The notes below the pieces were generated by a model. The model ran no database searches. It was not told where the DNA came from and worked only from the letters and a program-made list of their open reading frames with translations. From Effusibacillus lacus (GTDB lineage Bacteria > Bacillota > Bacilli > Tumebacillales > Effusibacillaceae), in assembly GCF_002335525.1 (NCBI RefSeq), contig NZ_BDUF01000029.1:1-64000 (forward strand): 64,000 nt of DNA, read 5' to 3'. Every line of letters begins with the position of its first letter. Positions within the stretch are counted from its first letter, which is position 1. Below, one piece after another: positions 1 through 9,006 of the stretch. Made by a program: the position numbers and the translations under genes.

Positions 1-99
1 CAAATATTATCCATGGGTGCTTCGTACGTCAAAGATGAAATATTGTGATAGAGCGAGAAAAACGTAGAAAACATTAATTTATTGAGGGAGGAATCAGGG

Positions 100-1266
100 A
101 TGAAGATTGAGACACGATTGGCACAAGCAGGGAACAGGCAAGATTCTGCAACCGGGGCTGTATCAATGCCCATACATCATTCAACGACCTTTTCGCATCC
201 CGCATTGGGACAAAGTACAGGGTTTGATTATACCCGTACGCTGAATCCCACCCGGAAGGTCCTGGAGAGCACAATTGCGGATCTCGAAAACGGAACAAGC
301 GGCTTTGCTTTTGCATCGGGAATGGCGGCTGTCAGTTGTCTGTTTGAATTGTTTGAACCAGGAGACCATATTGTGGCATCCAATGATCTGTATGGAGGCA
401 CATACCGGTTACTTGAACAGATCCTGAAACGGAAGGGACTCACGACCACCTATGTGGACACAGGAGACTTGCAGGCTGTGGAAACGGCTGTTCGCTCCAA
501 CACAAAATGCATCTTTATTGAAACACCAACCAATCCGACGATGAAAATTACCGATATCAGAGGATGCTCCGCCATTGCAAAAGAAGCAGGCGCCATCACC
601 ATTGTGGACAATACGTTTATGTCTCCCTATTTTCAACGTCCGCTTGATCTGGGGGCCGATATTGTACTTCATTCCGGCACCAAATACCTGGGAGGACATA
701 ACGACGTATTATGCGGACTTGTTGCCGTAAAGGATGAAGACCTCAGCCAAAGGCTGTATTTCCTGCAAAACTCCATCGGTTCCGTACTGGGACCACAGGA
801 TTGCTGGTTGGTGGTTCGGGGCATGAAGACCTTGGCTTTGCGTATGGAGAGACATAATGAAAATGCACAGCTGGTTGCCCGGTGGCTGGAACGGCACCCT
901 CTGATAACCAAAGTCTATTACCCGGGGTTGGACGGACATCCGGGCAAGGAAGTGCATGAGGGTCAGTCGGGAGGCTATGGCGGCATGTTGTCCTTTGAAG
1001 TTGTTGAAGAAAGCATGATTGAACCGATTCTGGCCAACGTTAAATTGATTACCTTTGCGGAAAGCTTGGGCGGTGTCGAATCGTTAATTACCTATCCTGC
1101 AAGGCAGACCCATTTTGACATACCGAAAGAAGTGCGGGAAGCGTATGGAGTTACGGACCGGCTTCTGCGTTTCTCCGTGGGAATCGAGCATTATCAGGAC
1201 ATTATTGAAGATCTGGCGCAAGCAATTGAAGCGGCGAAAGTCGGGGTGAAAACAAATGAAGATTGA
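100..1266 (+). CDS. metI: Cystathionine gamma-synthase / O-acetylhomoserine thiolyase (MetI-type)
   Basis: This is a PLP-dependent enzyme of the Cys/Met metabolism family that joins an activated homoserine to cysteine or sulfide in methionine synthesis in the cytosol. The 388-residue length fits the family. Visible marks are the fold-type I core, the YGGTY loop near residue 98, the IVDNTF motif near 168 and the PLP lysine K195 in HSGTKYLGGH. I chose ATG 100 because GGGAGG lies just upstream; an in-frame TTG at 82 has no such site. The stop overlaps the start of metC by 11 bases, which implies translational coupling, and the metI-metC pair matches B. subtilis. The first 99 bases of the window may hold the end of its leader, but I recognise no riboswitch there. 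Exact substrate preference cannot be read from sequence. Confidence 0.9.
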   Translation: MKIETRLAQAGNRQDSATGAVSMPIHHSTTFSHPALGQSTGFDYTRTLNPTRKVLESTIADLENGTSGFAFASGMAAVSCLFELFEPGDHIVASNDLYGGTYRLLEQILKRKGLTTTYVDTGDLQAVETAVRSNTKCIFIETPTNPTMKITDIRGCSAIAKEAGAITIVDNTFMSPYFQRPLDLGADIVLHSGTKYLGGHNDVLCGLVAVKDEDLSQRLYFLQNSIGSVLGPQDCWLVVRGMKTLALRMERHNENAQLVARWLERHPLITKVYYPGLDGHPGKEVHEGQSGGYGGMLSFEVVEESMIEPILANVKLITFAESLGGVESLITYPARQTHFDIPKEVREAYGVTDRLLRFSVGIEHYQDIIEDLAQAIEAAKVGVKTNED

Positions 1267-2392
1267 GACATTGGCATTGCATACGGGCGTCGAAACAGAT
1301 CCGCATACGGGAGCTTCCAGTGTCCCCATTTATCAAGCATCGACGTTTCACCAGACGGATTGGGACACAGCACCCGAGTTTGATTATGCACGTTCGGGGA
1401 ATCCCACCCGCAAAGCGTTGGAACATAGTATTGCCCAACTGGAGGGGGCCAAGCATGGCTTTGCATTCGCATCCGGTATGGCGGCCATAACCGGGGTGCT
1501 GCTTACTTTTTCTGCAGGAACACATATTGTTGCCTGTGAAGACATTTATGGGGGGACGTACCGGGCTCTGACCAGGGTTTTTGCCCGATTGGGGATCGAA
1601 ACCACTTTCGTCGATGCAACAGATCCGGCAAGCATTGCAGCAGCCATACGTCCCAATACCAAAGCCCTGCTGTTGGAAACCCCTTCAAATCCAACCCTGC
1701 AGATCATTGACTTGAAGAAAGCGACCGAGTTGGCGAAGAGCAGGCAACTGTTGACAATTGTCGACAACACTTTCATGACTCCGTATCTGCAACGGCCCCA
1801 TGAATTGGGCATAGACGTGGTCATCCACTCGGCAACCAAATTTTTGGGCGGACATTCGGACGTGGTGGCCGGTCTTGTTACTGTGTTAAATGATGACCTT
1901 GCCAGAGACATCTATCTGATTCAAAACGGATTTGGCGGAATTCTTGGACCTCAGGACTGTTGGCTGTTAATGAGGGGGATTAAGACGCTCCCCCTAAGAA
2001 TGAAACAAAGCCAGGAAACGGCCAGTTTAATAGCCGGTTATCTCGCCGAACATCCGTCGGTGAAAAAGGTGTATTACCCAGGACTTCCTACGCATCCTGG
2101 CAGGGAGGTCCATCTGGGGCAGGCAAAAGGGCCAGGGGCTGTCTTGTCTTTTGACCTGGAGAATGGCGAACGGGTGAGGAAATTTGTGGAACGGCTGAAA
2201 CTGCCTTTGTTTGCAGTAAGCCTGGGAGCCGTGGAAAGCATTCTTTCTTACCCAGTAAAGATGTCTCACGCATCCATGCCTGTGGAAGAGCGCAACAAGA
2301 GAGGGATAACGGACGGGTTGCTTAGGTTATCAGCGGGGTTGGAGGATCCTGAGGACTTGATTGCGGATATCGAACAAGCACTTAAGGGATGA
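1256..2392 (+). CDS. metC: Cystathionine beta-lyase (MetC-type)
   Basis: This is the second PLP-dependent trans-sulfuration enzyme, 378 residues, expected to cleave cystathionine to homocysteine, pyruvate and ammonia. It is a paralogue of its upstream neighbour and shares almost every landmark at the same residue number: IYGGTY near 97, IVDNTF near 168 and the PLP lysine K195 in HSATKFLGGH. It starts 11 bases before the end of metI, so the two form one operon. Naming metI versus metC rests on gene order as in B. subtilis. Members of this family interconvert functions easily, so O-acetylhomoserine or cystathionine specificity is uncertain. Confidence 0.85.
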   Translation: MKIETLALHTGVETDPHTGASSVPIYQASTFHQTDWDTAPEFDYARSGNPTRKALEHSIAQLEGAKHGFAFASGMAAITGVLLTFSAGTHIVACEDIYGGTYRALTRVFARLGIETTFVDATDPASIAAAIRPNTKALLLETPSNPTLQIIDLKKATELAKSRQLLTIVDNTFMTPYLQRPHELGIDVVIHSATKFLGGHSDVVAGLVTVLNDDLARDIYLIQNGFGGILGPQDCWLLMRGIKTLPLRMKQSQETASLIAGYLAEHPSVKKVYYPGLPTHPGREVHLGQAKGPGAVLSFDLENGERVRKFVERLKLPLFAVSLGAVESILSYPVKMSHASMPVEERNKRGITDGLLRLSAGLEDPEDLIADIEQALKG

Positions 2393-2425
2393 TAACGGGT
2401 AATGGTACAAAGGGGGAAACGTGCG

Positions 2426-2581
2426 ATGAGAAAAGCTACGCCGAAACGGTTTGACAGTCTTATCCAAACGGACAATCCGGATGATTTGGACGGTCGAATA
2501 CCCCAATCAGCGCAAGGGGATCCCCAATCCCTGGTGGAGAAAGACAATCCGGACGATGTAGAGATTCCTGACCAGCCTTGA
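2426..2581 (+). CDS. Small acidic orphan protein (51 aa)
   Basis: A short reading frame begins at ATG 2426 behind AAAGGGGGA and ends with TGA at 2581, 34 bases after metC. The 51-residue product is hydrophilic and acidic, has no cysteine or membrane segment, and contains the motif DNPDD twice (residues 16–20 and 40–44). I recognise no family. The good ribosome binding site and position suggest it is translated as the last gene of the met operon or as an independent gene. The function is unknown and the call could be wrong because the frame is short. Confidence 0.5.
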   Translation: MRKATPKRFDSLIQTDNPDDLDGRIPQSAQGDPQSLVEKDNPDDVEIPDQP

Positions 2582-2688
2582 ACGTTTAAAGTTTTAGAAA
2601 AAGACATGCTTTTCCTGATTGCTGCCGCAGGTTATACTTATTTTGCATATCTTACCATTCATTCATCTGGTAAAAAGGTGGTCAAAGG

Positions 2689-3960
2689 ATGAGCAATCAG
2701 GCAGGCGCCAAACATCGGGAAGAGACTTTGAACGTTCTGACCCAGACCCAGATGGTATTAAAAGAAGCTCTGAACAAGCTGGGTTACGGGGAAGATATGT
2801 TCGAACTTCTAAAGGAACCTTTGCGGGTCATGACTGTCCGTATTCCGGTTCGTATGGATGATGGCAGCATCCGGGTATTTACCGGTTATCGGGCCCAGCA
2901 TAACGATGCGGTAGGTCCAACTAAAGGCGGAATCCGGTTCCATCCGGAAGTAACCGAGGATGAAGTGAAGGCCTTGGCGATTTGGATGAGTTTAAAATGT
3001 GGAATTGCCCAACTCCCTTATGGTGGGGGCAAAGGCGGCATCGTTTGCGATCCGCGGGAAATGTCCTTCCGGGAATTGGAACGGGTAAGCCGCGGCTATG
3101 TACGTGCCATTTCACAAATCGTAGGCCCCAGCAAAGACATTCCGGCGCCAGACGTATTTACCAATTCCCAAATCATGGCTTGGATGATGGATGAATACTC
3201 GAGAATTCGAGAATTTGATTCCCCCGGTTTCATAACCGGCAAACCGCTTGTCCTTGGAGGTTCACTGGGACGGGAGGCAGCGACGGCAAGGGGGGTCACC
3301 ATCGCTATCCAGGAAGCCGCCAAAGTCAAAGGGATTGACTTAAAGGGTGCCCGTGTAGCAGTGCAAGGATTCGGAAATGCCGGCGGCTATCTGGCAAAGT
3401 TTATGCACGATGCGGGAGCCCTGGTCATTGGAATTTCAGATGCCTACGGGGCGCTATACGACCCCAACGGTCTTGATATAGACTATTTGCTGGATCGCCG
3501 GGACTCTTTCGGTACAGTTACAAAGCTGTTCAAGAATACCATTTCCAACGAAGAACTGCTTGAACTGGACTGTGACATCCTGGTTCCGGCAGCAATTGAA
3601 AATCAGATCACAACCCGTAATGCGTACAATATTAAAGCAAAGATCGTTGTGGAAGCGGCAAATGGACCGACCACTCTGGAAGCCACGAAAGTCCTTTCGG
3701 AAAGAGGCATTCTGCTTGTGCCCGACGTTCTGGGAAACGCAGGAGGAGTTATTGTCTCTTACTTCGAATGGGTTCAGAACAATCAAGGTTTATACTGGTC
3801 GGAAGAAGAAGTGGACAGACGGCTGAAAGAGATTATGGTCAAAGCATTTCACACTGTTTATGACACGGCCCGCATCCGCAAAATTGACATGCGTCTGGCT
3901 GCCTACATGGTAGGAGTCCGCAGAATGGCAGAAGCTTGCCAATTACGCGGTTGGGTATGA
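2689..3960 (+). CDS. gudB: NAD-dependent glutamate dehydrogenase (GudB/RocG family)
   Basis: The enzyme interconverts glutamate and 2-oxoglutarate plus ammonium and is the main catabolic entry of glutamate in bacilli. The 423-residue protein has the N-terminal substrate domain with the catalytic lysine K115 in YGGGKGGI, the PAPDV stretch near 143, and a C-terminal Rossmann domain with the VQGFGNAGG nucleotide motif near 214. ATG 2689 follows AAAAAGGTGG. In B. subtilis gudB also sits beside prsW and sleB, which supports the symbol over rocG. A strong intrinsic terminator follows directly. Confidence 0.92.
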   Translation: MSNQAGAKHREETLNVLTQTQMVLKEALNKLGYGEDMFELLKEPLRVMTVRIPVRMDDGSIRVFTGYRAQHNDAVGPTKGGIRFHPEVTEDEVKALAIWMSLKCGIAQLPYGGGKGGIVCDPREMSFRELERVSRGYVRAISQIVGPSKDIPAPDVFTNSQIMAWMMDEYSRIREFDSPGFITGKPLVLGGSLGREAATARGVTIAIQEAAKVKGIDLKGARVAVQGFGNAGGYLAKFMHDAGALVIGISDAYGALYDPNGLDIDYLLDRRDSFGTVTKLFKNTISNEELLELDCDILVPAAIENQITTRNAYNIKAKIVVEAANGPTTLEATKVLSERGILLVPDVLGNAGGVIVSYFEWVQNNQGLYWSEEEVDRRLKEIMVKAFHTVYDTARIRKIDMRLAAYMVGVRRMAEACQLRGWV

Positions 3961-3969
3961 ACAAAAAAC

Positions 3970-4003
3970 AGAACCCGGTACGGGACAGTGCCGGGTTCTT
4001 TTA
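3970..4003 (+). terminator. Intrinsic terminator after gudB
   Basis: A 9-bp stem, AGAACCCGG pairing with CCGGGTTCT, is followed by TTTTA. It lies between the convergent gudB and ansA genes and could serve both strands. Confidence 0.8.
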
Positions 4004-4008
4004 TGGGA

Positions 4009-4980
4009 TCAGTTCTCAAATGCCGATCGAATCTCATCAGGTGGTAACCCGTTTGCCAAAAGGACCAACAATTTGATTCTGGCTTTTTGTCCGTTCAAGC
4101 CGTTGGAAAAGATGGCGCCCAGTTCCCTCAAATGCTTTCCACCGCCTTCATACCCGTATACATCCTGAACCATACCGTTAAAGCACCGGGAAACCAGCAC
4201 GACAGGAATGCCTTGTGCGGTCGCTCTTTTAATTCCGGGGACCGCCTTTGGAGGTACGTTGCCCTGGCCAAGCGTTTCAATGACAAGTCCCGAAACGCCC
4301 TTGTCTACCATAAAATCAATCAGGCTGCTGTCCACATCAATGGCCATCTTGACAAGTCCGACAGAGAATTGGGAGAGCGATTGTATGCCGTAATTCTCAT
4401 GTTTGCGCGCGGAGTAGCGAAATTGAATGGACCGTTTGTCAAGGGTTCCCAGAGGCCCGATTTGAGGAGACTGAAATGTTGCCACACTGCTGGTATGCGT
4501 TTTCGTAACGTAACGGGCCCCATGGATTTCGTCGTTGAAAACCACCAGAACGCCTTGTCCTGTTGAATCGTCACAGACAGCAGTCCTGACCGAGTTTATC
4601 AGGTTGAGAGGCCCGTCAGATCCGATTTCATTTGACGATCTCATGGCTCCCGTAACGATTACCGGCTTGACAGGGGGAAGCTGCAAATCAAGGAAATAAG
4701 CAGTTTCTTCCAGAGTGTCTGTCCCGTGAGTGATTACGATTCCATCTGTGTCGGGTTCTTCCATCAGTTGAGCTACCCGGGACAACAATCTTTCCAAATG
4801 TGGAAAAGTCAGATGTGGGCTCGGCAGATTGAATACCTCTTCCATTGTAACCTCGGCATACTTCCGGAGGCTTGGAAAAACTGAATCAATGTTTTGGTTG
4901 GTGACAGGTTGAACATGCCCCCGGTCGTCTTCCGTCATGGCAATGGTTCCACCAGTTGTAAGAATGTGTATCTTTTTCAT
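4009..4980 (-). CDS. ansA: L-asparaginase (AnsA/type I-like)
   Basis: The enzyme hydrolyses asparagine to aspartate and ammonia. Both active-site threonine motifs are visible: TTGGTIA close to the N terminus (residues 8–14) and HGTDTLEET near residue 85. The length of 323 residues is typical. I start at the second methionine (4980): the ribosome binding site AAGGGGG lies 10 bases upstream of it, but only one base from the first ATG at 4989. No signal peptide is seen, so the product is probably cytosolic. The gene stands alone on the minus strand, convergent with gudB, so two nitrogen-catabolic genes sit side by side. Confidence 0.88.
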   Translation of the reverse strand: MKKIHILTTGGTIAMTEDDRGHVQPVTNQNIDSVFPSLRKYAEVTMEEVFNLPSPHLTFPHLERLLSRVAQLMEEPDTDGIVITHGTDTLEETAYFLDLQLPPVKPVIVTGAMRSSNEIGSDGPLNLINSVRTAVCDDSTGQGVLVVFNDEIHGARYVTKTHTSSVATFQSPQIGPLGTLDKRSIQFRYSARKHENYGIQSLSQFSVGLVKMAIDVDSSLIDFMVDKGVSGLVIETLGQGNVPPKAVPGIKRATAQGIPVVLVSRCFNGMVQDVYGYEGGGKHLRELGAIFSNGLNGQKARIKLLVLLANGLPPDEIRSAFEN

Positions 4981-5095
4981 CTGTCCCATACCCCCTTGTC
5001 ATTCAGTATTATATCAGCAAACCGGCAAAAAAATTGTCAAATATTGCAGGAAATTGGTATAATCTCACGAATGTATGTAGTCGGGAGGGAGTCAT

Positions 5096-5779
5096 TTGTC
5101 TTTTTTATTGTTGGGTGTTGCTGCCGTAGCGCCGGGAATTGTACTCCTGTCCTACTTTTATCTGAAAGACCTTTATGAGATTGAACCTTTGCGTTCCGTA
5201 TTGGGATCGTTCTTGCTTGGAATGATCTCGGTCTTTCCGGTTTCCTTCCTGCAGCAGCAGATGGAGCAGTATGTCGGTTCCCCTTTTCTGCATGTGCTGT
5301 TTGTAGCGGCGGGGGCTGAGGAGATCATCAAGTTTGTTGTTTTGCTCCTGTTTCTGGCAAAAAGCAAGGAAGCAAACGAAATCTATGACGGAATCTTATA
5401 TGCGGTTGCCATCTCACTCGGCTTTGCCACTGTTGAAAACCTGGTCTTCGTGATTTCGCAAGGGTGGCAGACAGCAGCCATAAGAGCCTTGCTTCCCATC
5501 CCCGGACACGCACTTTTCGCGGTCGTTATGGGGTTTTATGCGGGCAAAGGCATGTTCTCAGGCAGCAGCATCAGGTACCGGTTGCTGGGACAATCTTTGC
5601 TGTATGCTTGGGGGTTGCACGCGGTCTATGACCTAATTCTGTTAGGCAGCCATTTTATCTTGGCGTCTTTTATCATTCCCTTTATGATCGGACTTTGGAT
5701 CCTGGGATTGAGAAAAGTGAAAAGGGCCCAAGAAAAGTCGCCATTTAAACAAAAGATTGACATAGATGGTATGAAGTAA
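5096..5779 (+). CDS. prsW: PrsW-family intramembrane metalloprotease
   Basis: In B. subtilis PrsW starts regulated intramembrane proteolysis of the anti-sigma factor RsiW. The 227-residue protein has about seven hydrophobic segments. It also has the family's EE motif within AGAEEIIKF (about residues 73–81), the ENLVF stretch near 123 and the late HALFAVVMG and HAVYD histidines expected as metal ligands. It starts with TTG at 5096, 6 bases after GGGAGGGA. The gudB–prsW–sleB context is the same as in B. subtilis. The actual substrate in this organism cannot be inferred because no sigW/rsiW genes are in the window. Confidence 0.85.
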   Translation: MSFLLLGVAAVAPGIVLLSYFYLKDLYEIEPLRSVLGSFLLGMISVFPVSFLQQQMEQYVGSPFLHVLFVAAGAEEIIKFVVLLLFLAKSKEANEIYDGILYAVAISLGFATVENLVFVISQGWQTAAIRALLPIPGHALFAVVMGFYAGKGMFSGSSIRYRLLGQSLLYAWGLHAVYDLILLGSHFILASFIIPFMIGLWILGLRKVKRAQEKSPFKQKIDIDGMK

Positions 5780-5831
5780 CGAAAAGTCTGACGATAATGA
5801 GCTATGGAGTTCAAAGAAAGGGGGCATCCTA

Positions 5832-6038
5832 TTGCGAGAGTTAGTTGAGTCAACATGGCAGGGGGATGATGCCGCTGTGGTCAGCAACAATAGGGTGAAA
5901 GTGCATATTCGCTGCAGAAAATGCGGAGAAAGTTTCATCCTTCGGGGTTCTCGTGATTTCAAGGGGCATGTCGATACCGGTTTCAAGCGTTGTTTGTGTG
6001 ACAACGAGAAAGATTTTGAAATTGAAACGTTAAGGTAA
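5832..6038 (+). CDS. Small cysteine-rich protein, possible zinc ribbon (68 aa)
   Basis: The frame starts at TTG 5832 behind AAAGAAAGGGGG and ends before a strong terminator. The 68-residue product has a CRKC pair at residues 28–31 and a CLC pair near 54–56, a spacing that could bind zinc, with the rest hydrophilic. I do not recognise a named family. It lies between prsW and sleB and shares direction with both. The TTG start with a strong ribosome binding site and the cysteine pattern support a real gene. Confidence 0.6.
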   Translation: MRELVESTWQGDDAAVVSNNRVKVHIRCRKCGESFILRGSRDFKGHVDTGFKRCLCDNEKDFEIETLR

Positions 6039-6050
6039 TTCATCCGTCTA

Positions 6051-6080
6051 CGGGAGCCGAACGGCTCCTGTTTTTTTTTT
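6051..6080 (+). terminator. Intrinsic terminator before sleB
   Basis: GGAGCC pairs with GGCTCC across a GAAC loop and is followed by ten T residues. Confidence 0.88.
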
Positions 6081-6095
6081 CCATCCAAATTCAGG

Positions 6096-6125
6096 GCATA
6101 AACCGGTTCCTCCTTCCTCAAAATA
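6096..6125 (+). promoter_or_regulatory. Candidate forespore (SigG-like) promoter of sleB-ypeB
   Basis: GCATA at 6096–6100 and CAAAATA at 6119–6125 are separated by 18 bases, close to the recalled SigG consensus (GnATA, 18, CATnnTA). sleB and ypeB are transcribed in the forespore in B. subtilis, so the placement makes sense. The match is short and not tested. Confidence 0.45.
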
Positions 6126-6156
6126 CAGGAGAGAATTCTCCTTAGGAGGGGATTAA

Positions 6157-6942
6157 ATGAAAACAAGGTGGAGTTGGCTTGCAGCCGGTTTGTCATTGGT
6201 TATGGCCATAGCCGTTTTACAAACCGATCCGGTGTCGTGGAAACGTCATTCAGTGCCTACGTTCACCGACCGAATATTGGTCAAGGGCAGTACAGGGATT
6301 GATGTCCGTGAACTGCAGGGTCGGTTAAAGCTTCTTGGCTTTTACAAGCAGGATGTGGACGGAATCTTTGGCTGGAGCACCTATTGGGCGGTACGAAATT
6401 TTCAATACAGGTTTGGAATAAAGGTAGACGGAAAAGTGGGGGAAGACACCAGAGAGAAACTTGTCCGGGCAACCCGAAACTATAATCCCTATCAACAGCA
6501 GCAAGCTGCACCAAGGAGGACGGGAAGAAGGGGCAGGGCAACAGCAACTGCCACACCGTCGCCGATTGTTCATTCAAGCAGCCGTTTGTCCCGGGGCGAT
6601 ATGAACCTCTTGGCCAATGCGGTCTACGGTGAAGCCCGGGGCGAGCCTTACATCGGGCAGGTAGCCATTGCGGCAGTCATTTTCAATCGTTTGGAAGATG
6701 CTCGATTCCCAAATACGATATCGGGAATCATCTTTCAGCCGGGAGCCTTCACTGCGGTGGCAGACGGACAAATCTGGCTTACACCAAACGAAACAGCCAG
6801 AAAAGCGGTGAGCGACGCATTGAACGGCTGGGATCCATCAGGCGGCGCAATCTATTATTTTAACCCGGACACTGCCACATCCAAGTGGATCTGGTCGAGG
6901 CCCCAGATCAAGAAAATCGGAAAGCACATTTTCTGTCGATAA
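6157..6942 (+). CDS. sleB: Spore cortex-lytic enzyme SleB
   Basis: SleB is a lytic transglycosylase that degrades cortex peptidoglycan during spore germination. The 261-residue protein has an N-terminal export signal (about residues 1–22) and a peptidoglycan-binding repeat at about 43–105 (GSTGIDVRELQGRL…). A basic, Ala/Thr-rich linker follows, then the SleB hydrolase domain from about 147 with the catalytic glutamate E159 in VYGEARGEP. ATG 6157 follows TTAGGAGGGG. It forms a bicistron with ypeB 21 bases downstream. Confidence 0.93.
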   Translation: MKTRWSWLAAGLSLVMAIAVLQTDPVSWKRHSVPTFTDRILVKGSTGIDVRELQGRLKLLGFYKQDVDGIFGWSTYWAVRNFQYRFGIKVDGKVGEDTREKLVRATRNYNPYQQQQAAPRRTGRRGRATATATPSPIVHSSSRLSRGDMNLLANAVYGEARGEPYIGQVAIAAVIFNRLEDARFPNTISGIIFQPGAFTAVADGQIWLTPNETARKAVSDALNGWDPSGGAIYYFNPDTATSKWIWSRPQIKKIGKHIFCR

Positions 6943-6963
6943 TGTCTGTCGAGGAGGCATACC

Positions 6964-8286
6964 ATGGTTAGAAGGTTACTTGCGATTGCTGCTGTACTTG
7001 CATTAGTTGTCACCGGTTTTTGGGGATTCCGCGAACATCAACAAAAGCAAGCTTTGCTGCTGAAAGCCGAAAACCAATACCAGCGGGCCTTTCATGACCT
7101 TTCCTCCAATCTGGATCTATTGCAGGATGAACTGGGAAAGGCTTTGGCAATGAACACACAACGTCAGCTGACTCCGTGTCTTTCAAACATATGGAGAATC
7201 TCCTATTTGGCGCAATCAGATTTGGGACAACTGCCTTTAAGTTTGATGCCCTTTAACCGGACCCAGGAATTTCTGAAGGATATCGGCGAATTCTCCTATC
7301 GGGTTGCCATCAGGGACCAGAGAAAAGAACCGCTGACTGACGGCGAATGGAAAACCCTGCAGACCCTTTATAATGAATCGATTGATATCGAGCAGGACAT
7401 ACAGAAATTGCAAACGGACGTATTGCAGAAGAATCTTCGCTGGATGGATGCAGAACTGGCTCTTTCCCAGACACACAAAAAAACAGACAATCAGATTGTT
7501 GACGGATTTAAAGCGGTTGAGAAGAAGGTCTCCGAATTCCCGGAGTTACAATCTCAGACATTAAGTGCCATCAAAAGCAAAAACAGGCCTAATATAAACA
7601 ATGTTTCCGGGGATGAAATCTCCCAGGAGGAAGCGGCCAGGAAAGCGGCTAACTTCCTGGGCAAGGCGGATACAACAGGTATTACGGTGCAAAAGAACGG
7701 GAAGGGCACGCTGTATCCCGCCTTTTCCATAACGGTTCAGGAAGCAAACGGTCAAAAGCACTTTATGGAGATGACAGTGAAAGGCGGTCATGTTACCTGG
7801 ACGGTCAAAGACCGTGAGGTTAAAGACCCTACAATGGATCTGGTTGCTGCCCAACAAAAAGGGGAACAATGGTTGTCAGCCCGTGGTTTTTCCAATCTTA
7901 GCCTGATTAAGACCGAACAATATGACAATACCGCCATCTATACTTTTGTTCCAAAACAAGACGGCGTGCTGATCTATCCCGATACTGTAACCGTCAAAGT
8001 AGCCCTGGATAACGGAGAAGTTATCGGTTTCAACGGACAGGATTATCTGTTTCATCACAAACAGCGTTCTTTGCAACAACCGAAGCTGACACAGGATCAG
8101 GCAAGAAAGTTTGTGTCCAAACATACTGAAGTTCAAGAGGCAGGGCTTGCACTGGTTGAAGACGAGATGGGCAAAGAAGTCCTGACGTATGAATTTATCG
8201 GCACCATGGACAATGACACCTACAGAATCTATATTAACGCGGACAACGGTGATGAAGAGAAGGTAGAGAAACTGAAGCAGGTTTGA
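6964..8286 (+). CDS. ypeB: Spore germination protein YpeB
   Basis: YpeB is needed for SleB localisation and stability in the spore. The 440-residue protein has one N-terminal membrane anchor (about residues 2–20), a helical N-terminal region, and C-terminal PepSY-like repeats recognisable as EAARKAANFLG, AAQQKGEQWL and TQDQARKFV segments. ATG 6964 has AGGAGG 6 bases upstream. It lies directly behind sleB, the conserved arrangement in spore-formers. Confidence 0.92.
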   Translation: MVRRLLAIAAVLALVVTGFWGFREHQQKQALLLKAENQYQRAFHDLSSNLDLLQDELGKALAMNTQRQLTPCLSNIWRISYLAQSDLGQLPLSLMPFNRTQEFLKDIGEFSYRVAIRDQRKEPLTDGEWKTLQTLYNESIDIEQDIQKLQTDVLQKNLRWMDAELALSQTHKKTDNQIVDGFKAVEKKVSEFPELQSQTLSAIKSKNRPNINNVSGDEISQEEAARKAANFLGKADTTGITVQKNGKGTLYPAFSITVQEANGQKHFMEMTVKGGHVTWTVKDREVKDPTMDLVAAQQKGEQWLSARGFSNLSLIKTEQYDNTAIYTFVPKQDGVLIYPDTVTVKVALDNGEVIGFNGQDYLFHHKQRSLQQPKLTQDQARKFVSKHTEVQEAGLALVEDEMGKEVLTYEFIGTMDNDTYRIYINADNGDEEKVEKLKQV

Positions 8287-8292
8287 ATCGGG

Positions 8293-8328
8293 GGAGCGGA
8301 AGCCAGACTTGGGCACCGCTCCTTGTTT
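8293..8328 (+). terminator. Probable terminator after ypeB
   Basis: GGAGCGG pairs with CCGCTCC around a partly paired 16-base interior, followed by TTGTTTG. The T tract is weak. Confidence 0.45.
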
Positions 8329-8395
8329 GCTGTTCGGGATCAATGTATGAAACGTCTCGAACAAGCATACGATGGTGAATAACGGAGGTGTTTCC

Positions 8396-8917
8396 ATGGA
8401 ATATCGTCGGCCTCAATCCTACGAAGAGCGCTTTTTGGCCGTTTCCACAAGCCTGGAACGGCTTTTGTTTCGCATCGCGATATTGGGCTTTGCAGGCATC
8501 CTTGTAAGTCAGATGATCCTTGTCGTCCCGGAGTTAAGACAAGTGTTCTCATCAGTCGATCGGATGGAAGGGCAGAAAATCTCCCAAGAACATACCAACA
8601 TTGGAACTCCCCATATGTCTCCAAAAGAAATTATTATACGGCCCGTTGGAGACGAACCGTTGCCGGCAGAAGCCTGGGTTAGGATCAATGGCACTCCGGT
8701 TGCCCGGATCAGCCAGTCCCAGGCCGTCATTAAAGTCCGCCACATGGACAAAGTGGAAATCCAGACGATGTTCCAAAGAGGGATTTACCGGTTTGAAATC
8801 GATCATAACGATCCTTCGATAATCAGTCCCACGCCCGGAACGATCGTGGAAGCCAGTGGAGATCACGCTGCCGTTATCGACCAGATTCTGATTGATCGGA
8901 ATTCCCTTGCACGATAA
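8396..8917 (+). CDS. Membrane-anchored protein of unknown function (173 aa)
   Basis: ATG 8396 follows GGAGGTGTTTCC. The 173-residue protein has a short basic N terminus, one strong transmembrane helix at about residues 28–47 (LLFRIAILGFAGILVSQMIL) and a soluble extracellular-type domain to the end. The N-terminal segment resembles the small DUF5359/YpfB-like proteins found before cmk in other bacilli, but the rest is longer and not recognised. No PilZ-domain gene (ypfA) is present between ypeB and cmk, unlike B. subtilis. Confidence 0.6.
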   Translation: MEYRRPQSYEERFLAVSTSLERLLFRIAILGFAGILVSQMILVVPELRQVFSSVDRMEGQKISQEHTNIGTPHMSPKEIIIRPVGDEPLPAEAWVRINGTPVARISQSQAVIKVRHMDKVEIQTMFQRGIYRFEIDHNDPSIISPTPGTIVEASGDHAAVIDQILIDRNSLAR

Positions 8918-8941
8918 AGAAGCGTATGGTAGTATGAGGAC

Positions 8942-8968
8942 GAGCGGGCGTTGCCTGCTCTTTGTTTT
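8942..8968 (+). terminator. Probable terminator before cmk
   Basis: GAGCGGGC pairs with GCCTGCTC across a three-base loop and is followed by TTTGTTTT. Confidence 0.6.
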
Positions 8969-9006
8969 CATAGCCCCATTCGGAGGGCTCCATGGGAGGA
9001 CATAGA

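Noticed and set aside
1-99. Possible S-box (SAM) riboswitch end before metI.
   Set aside because: Only 99 bases are available and I find no S-box core sequence or terminator in them, so no call is supported.
4087-4566. Plus-strand open frame of 159 codons opposite the asparaginase gene.
   Set aside because: The asparaginase on the minus strand has both active-site motifs; the plus frame has no family signal.
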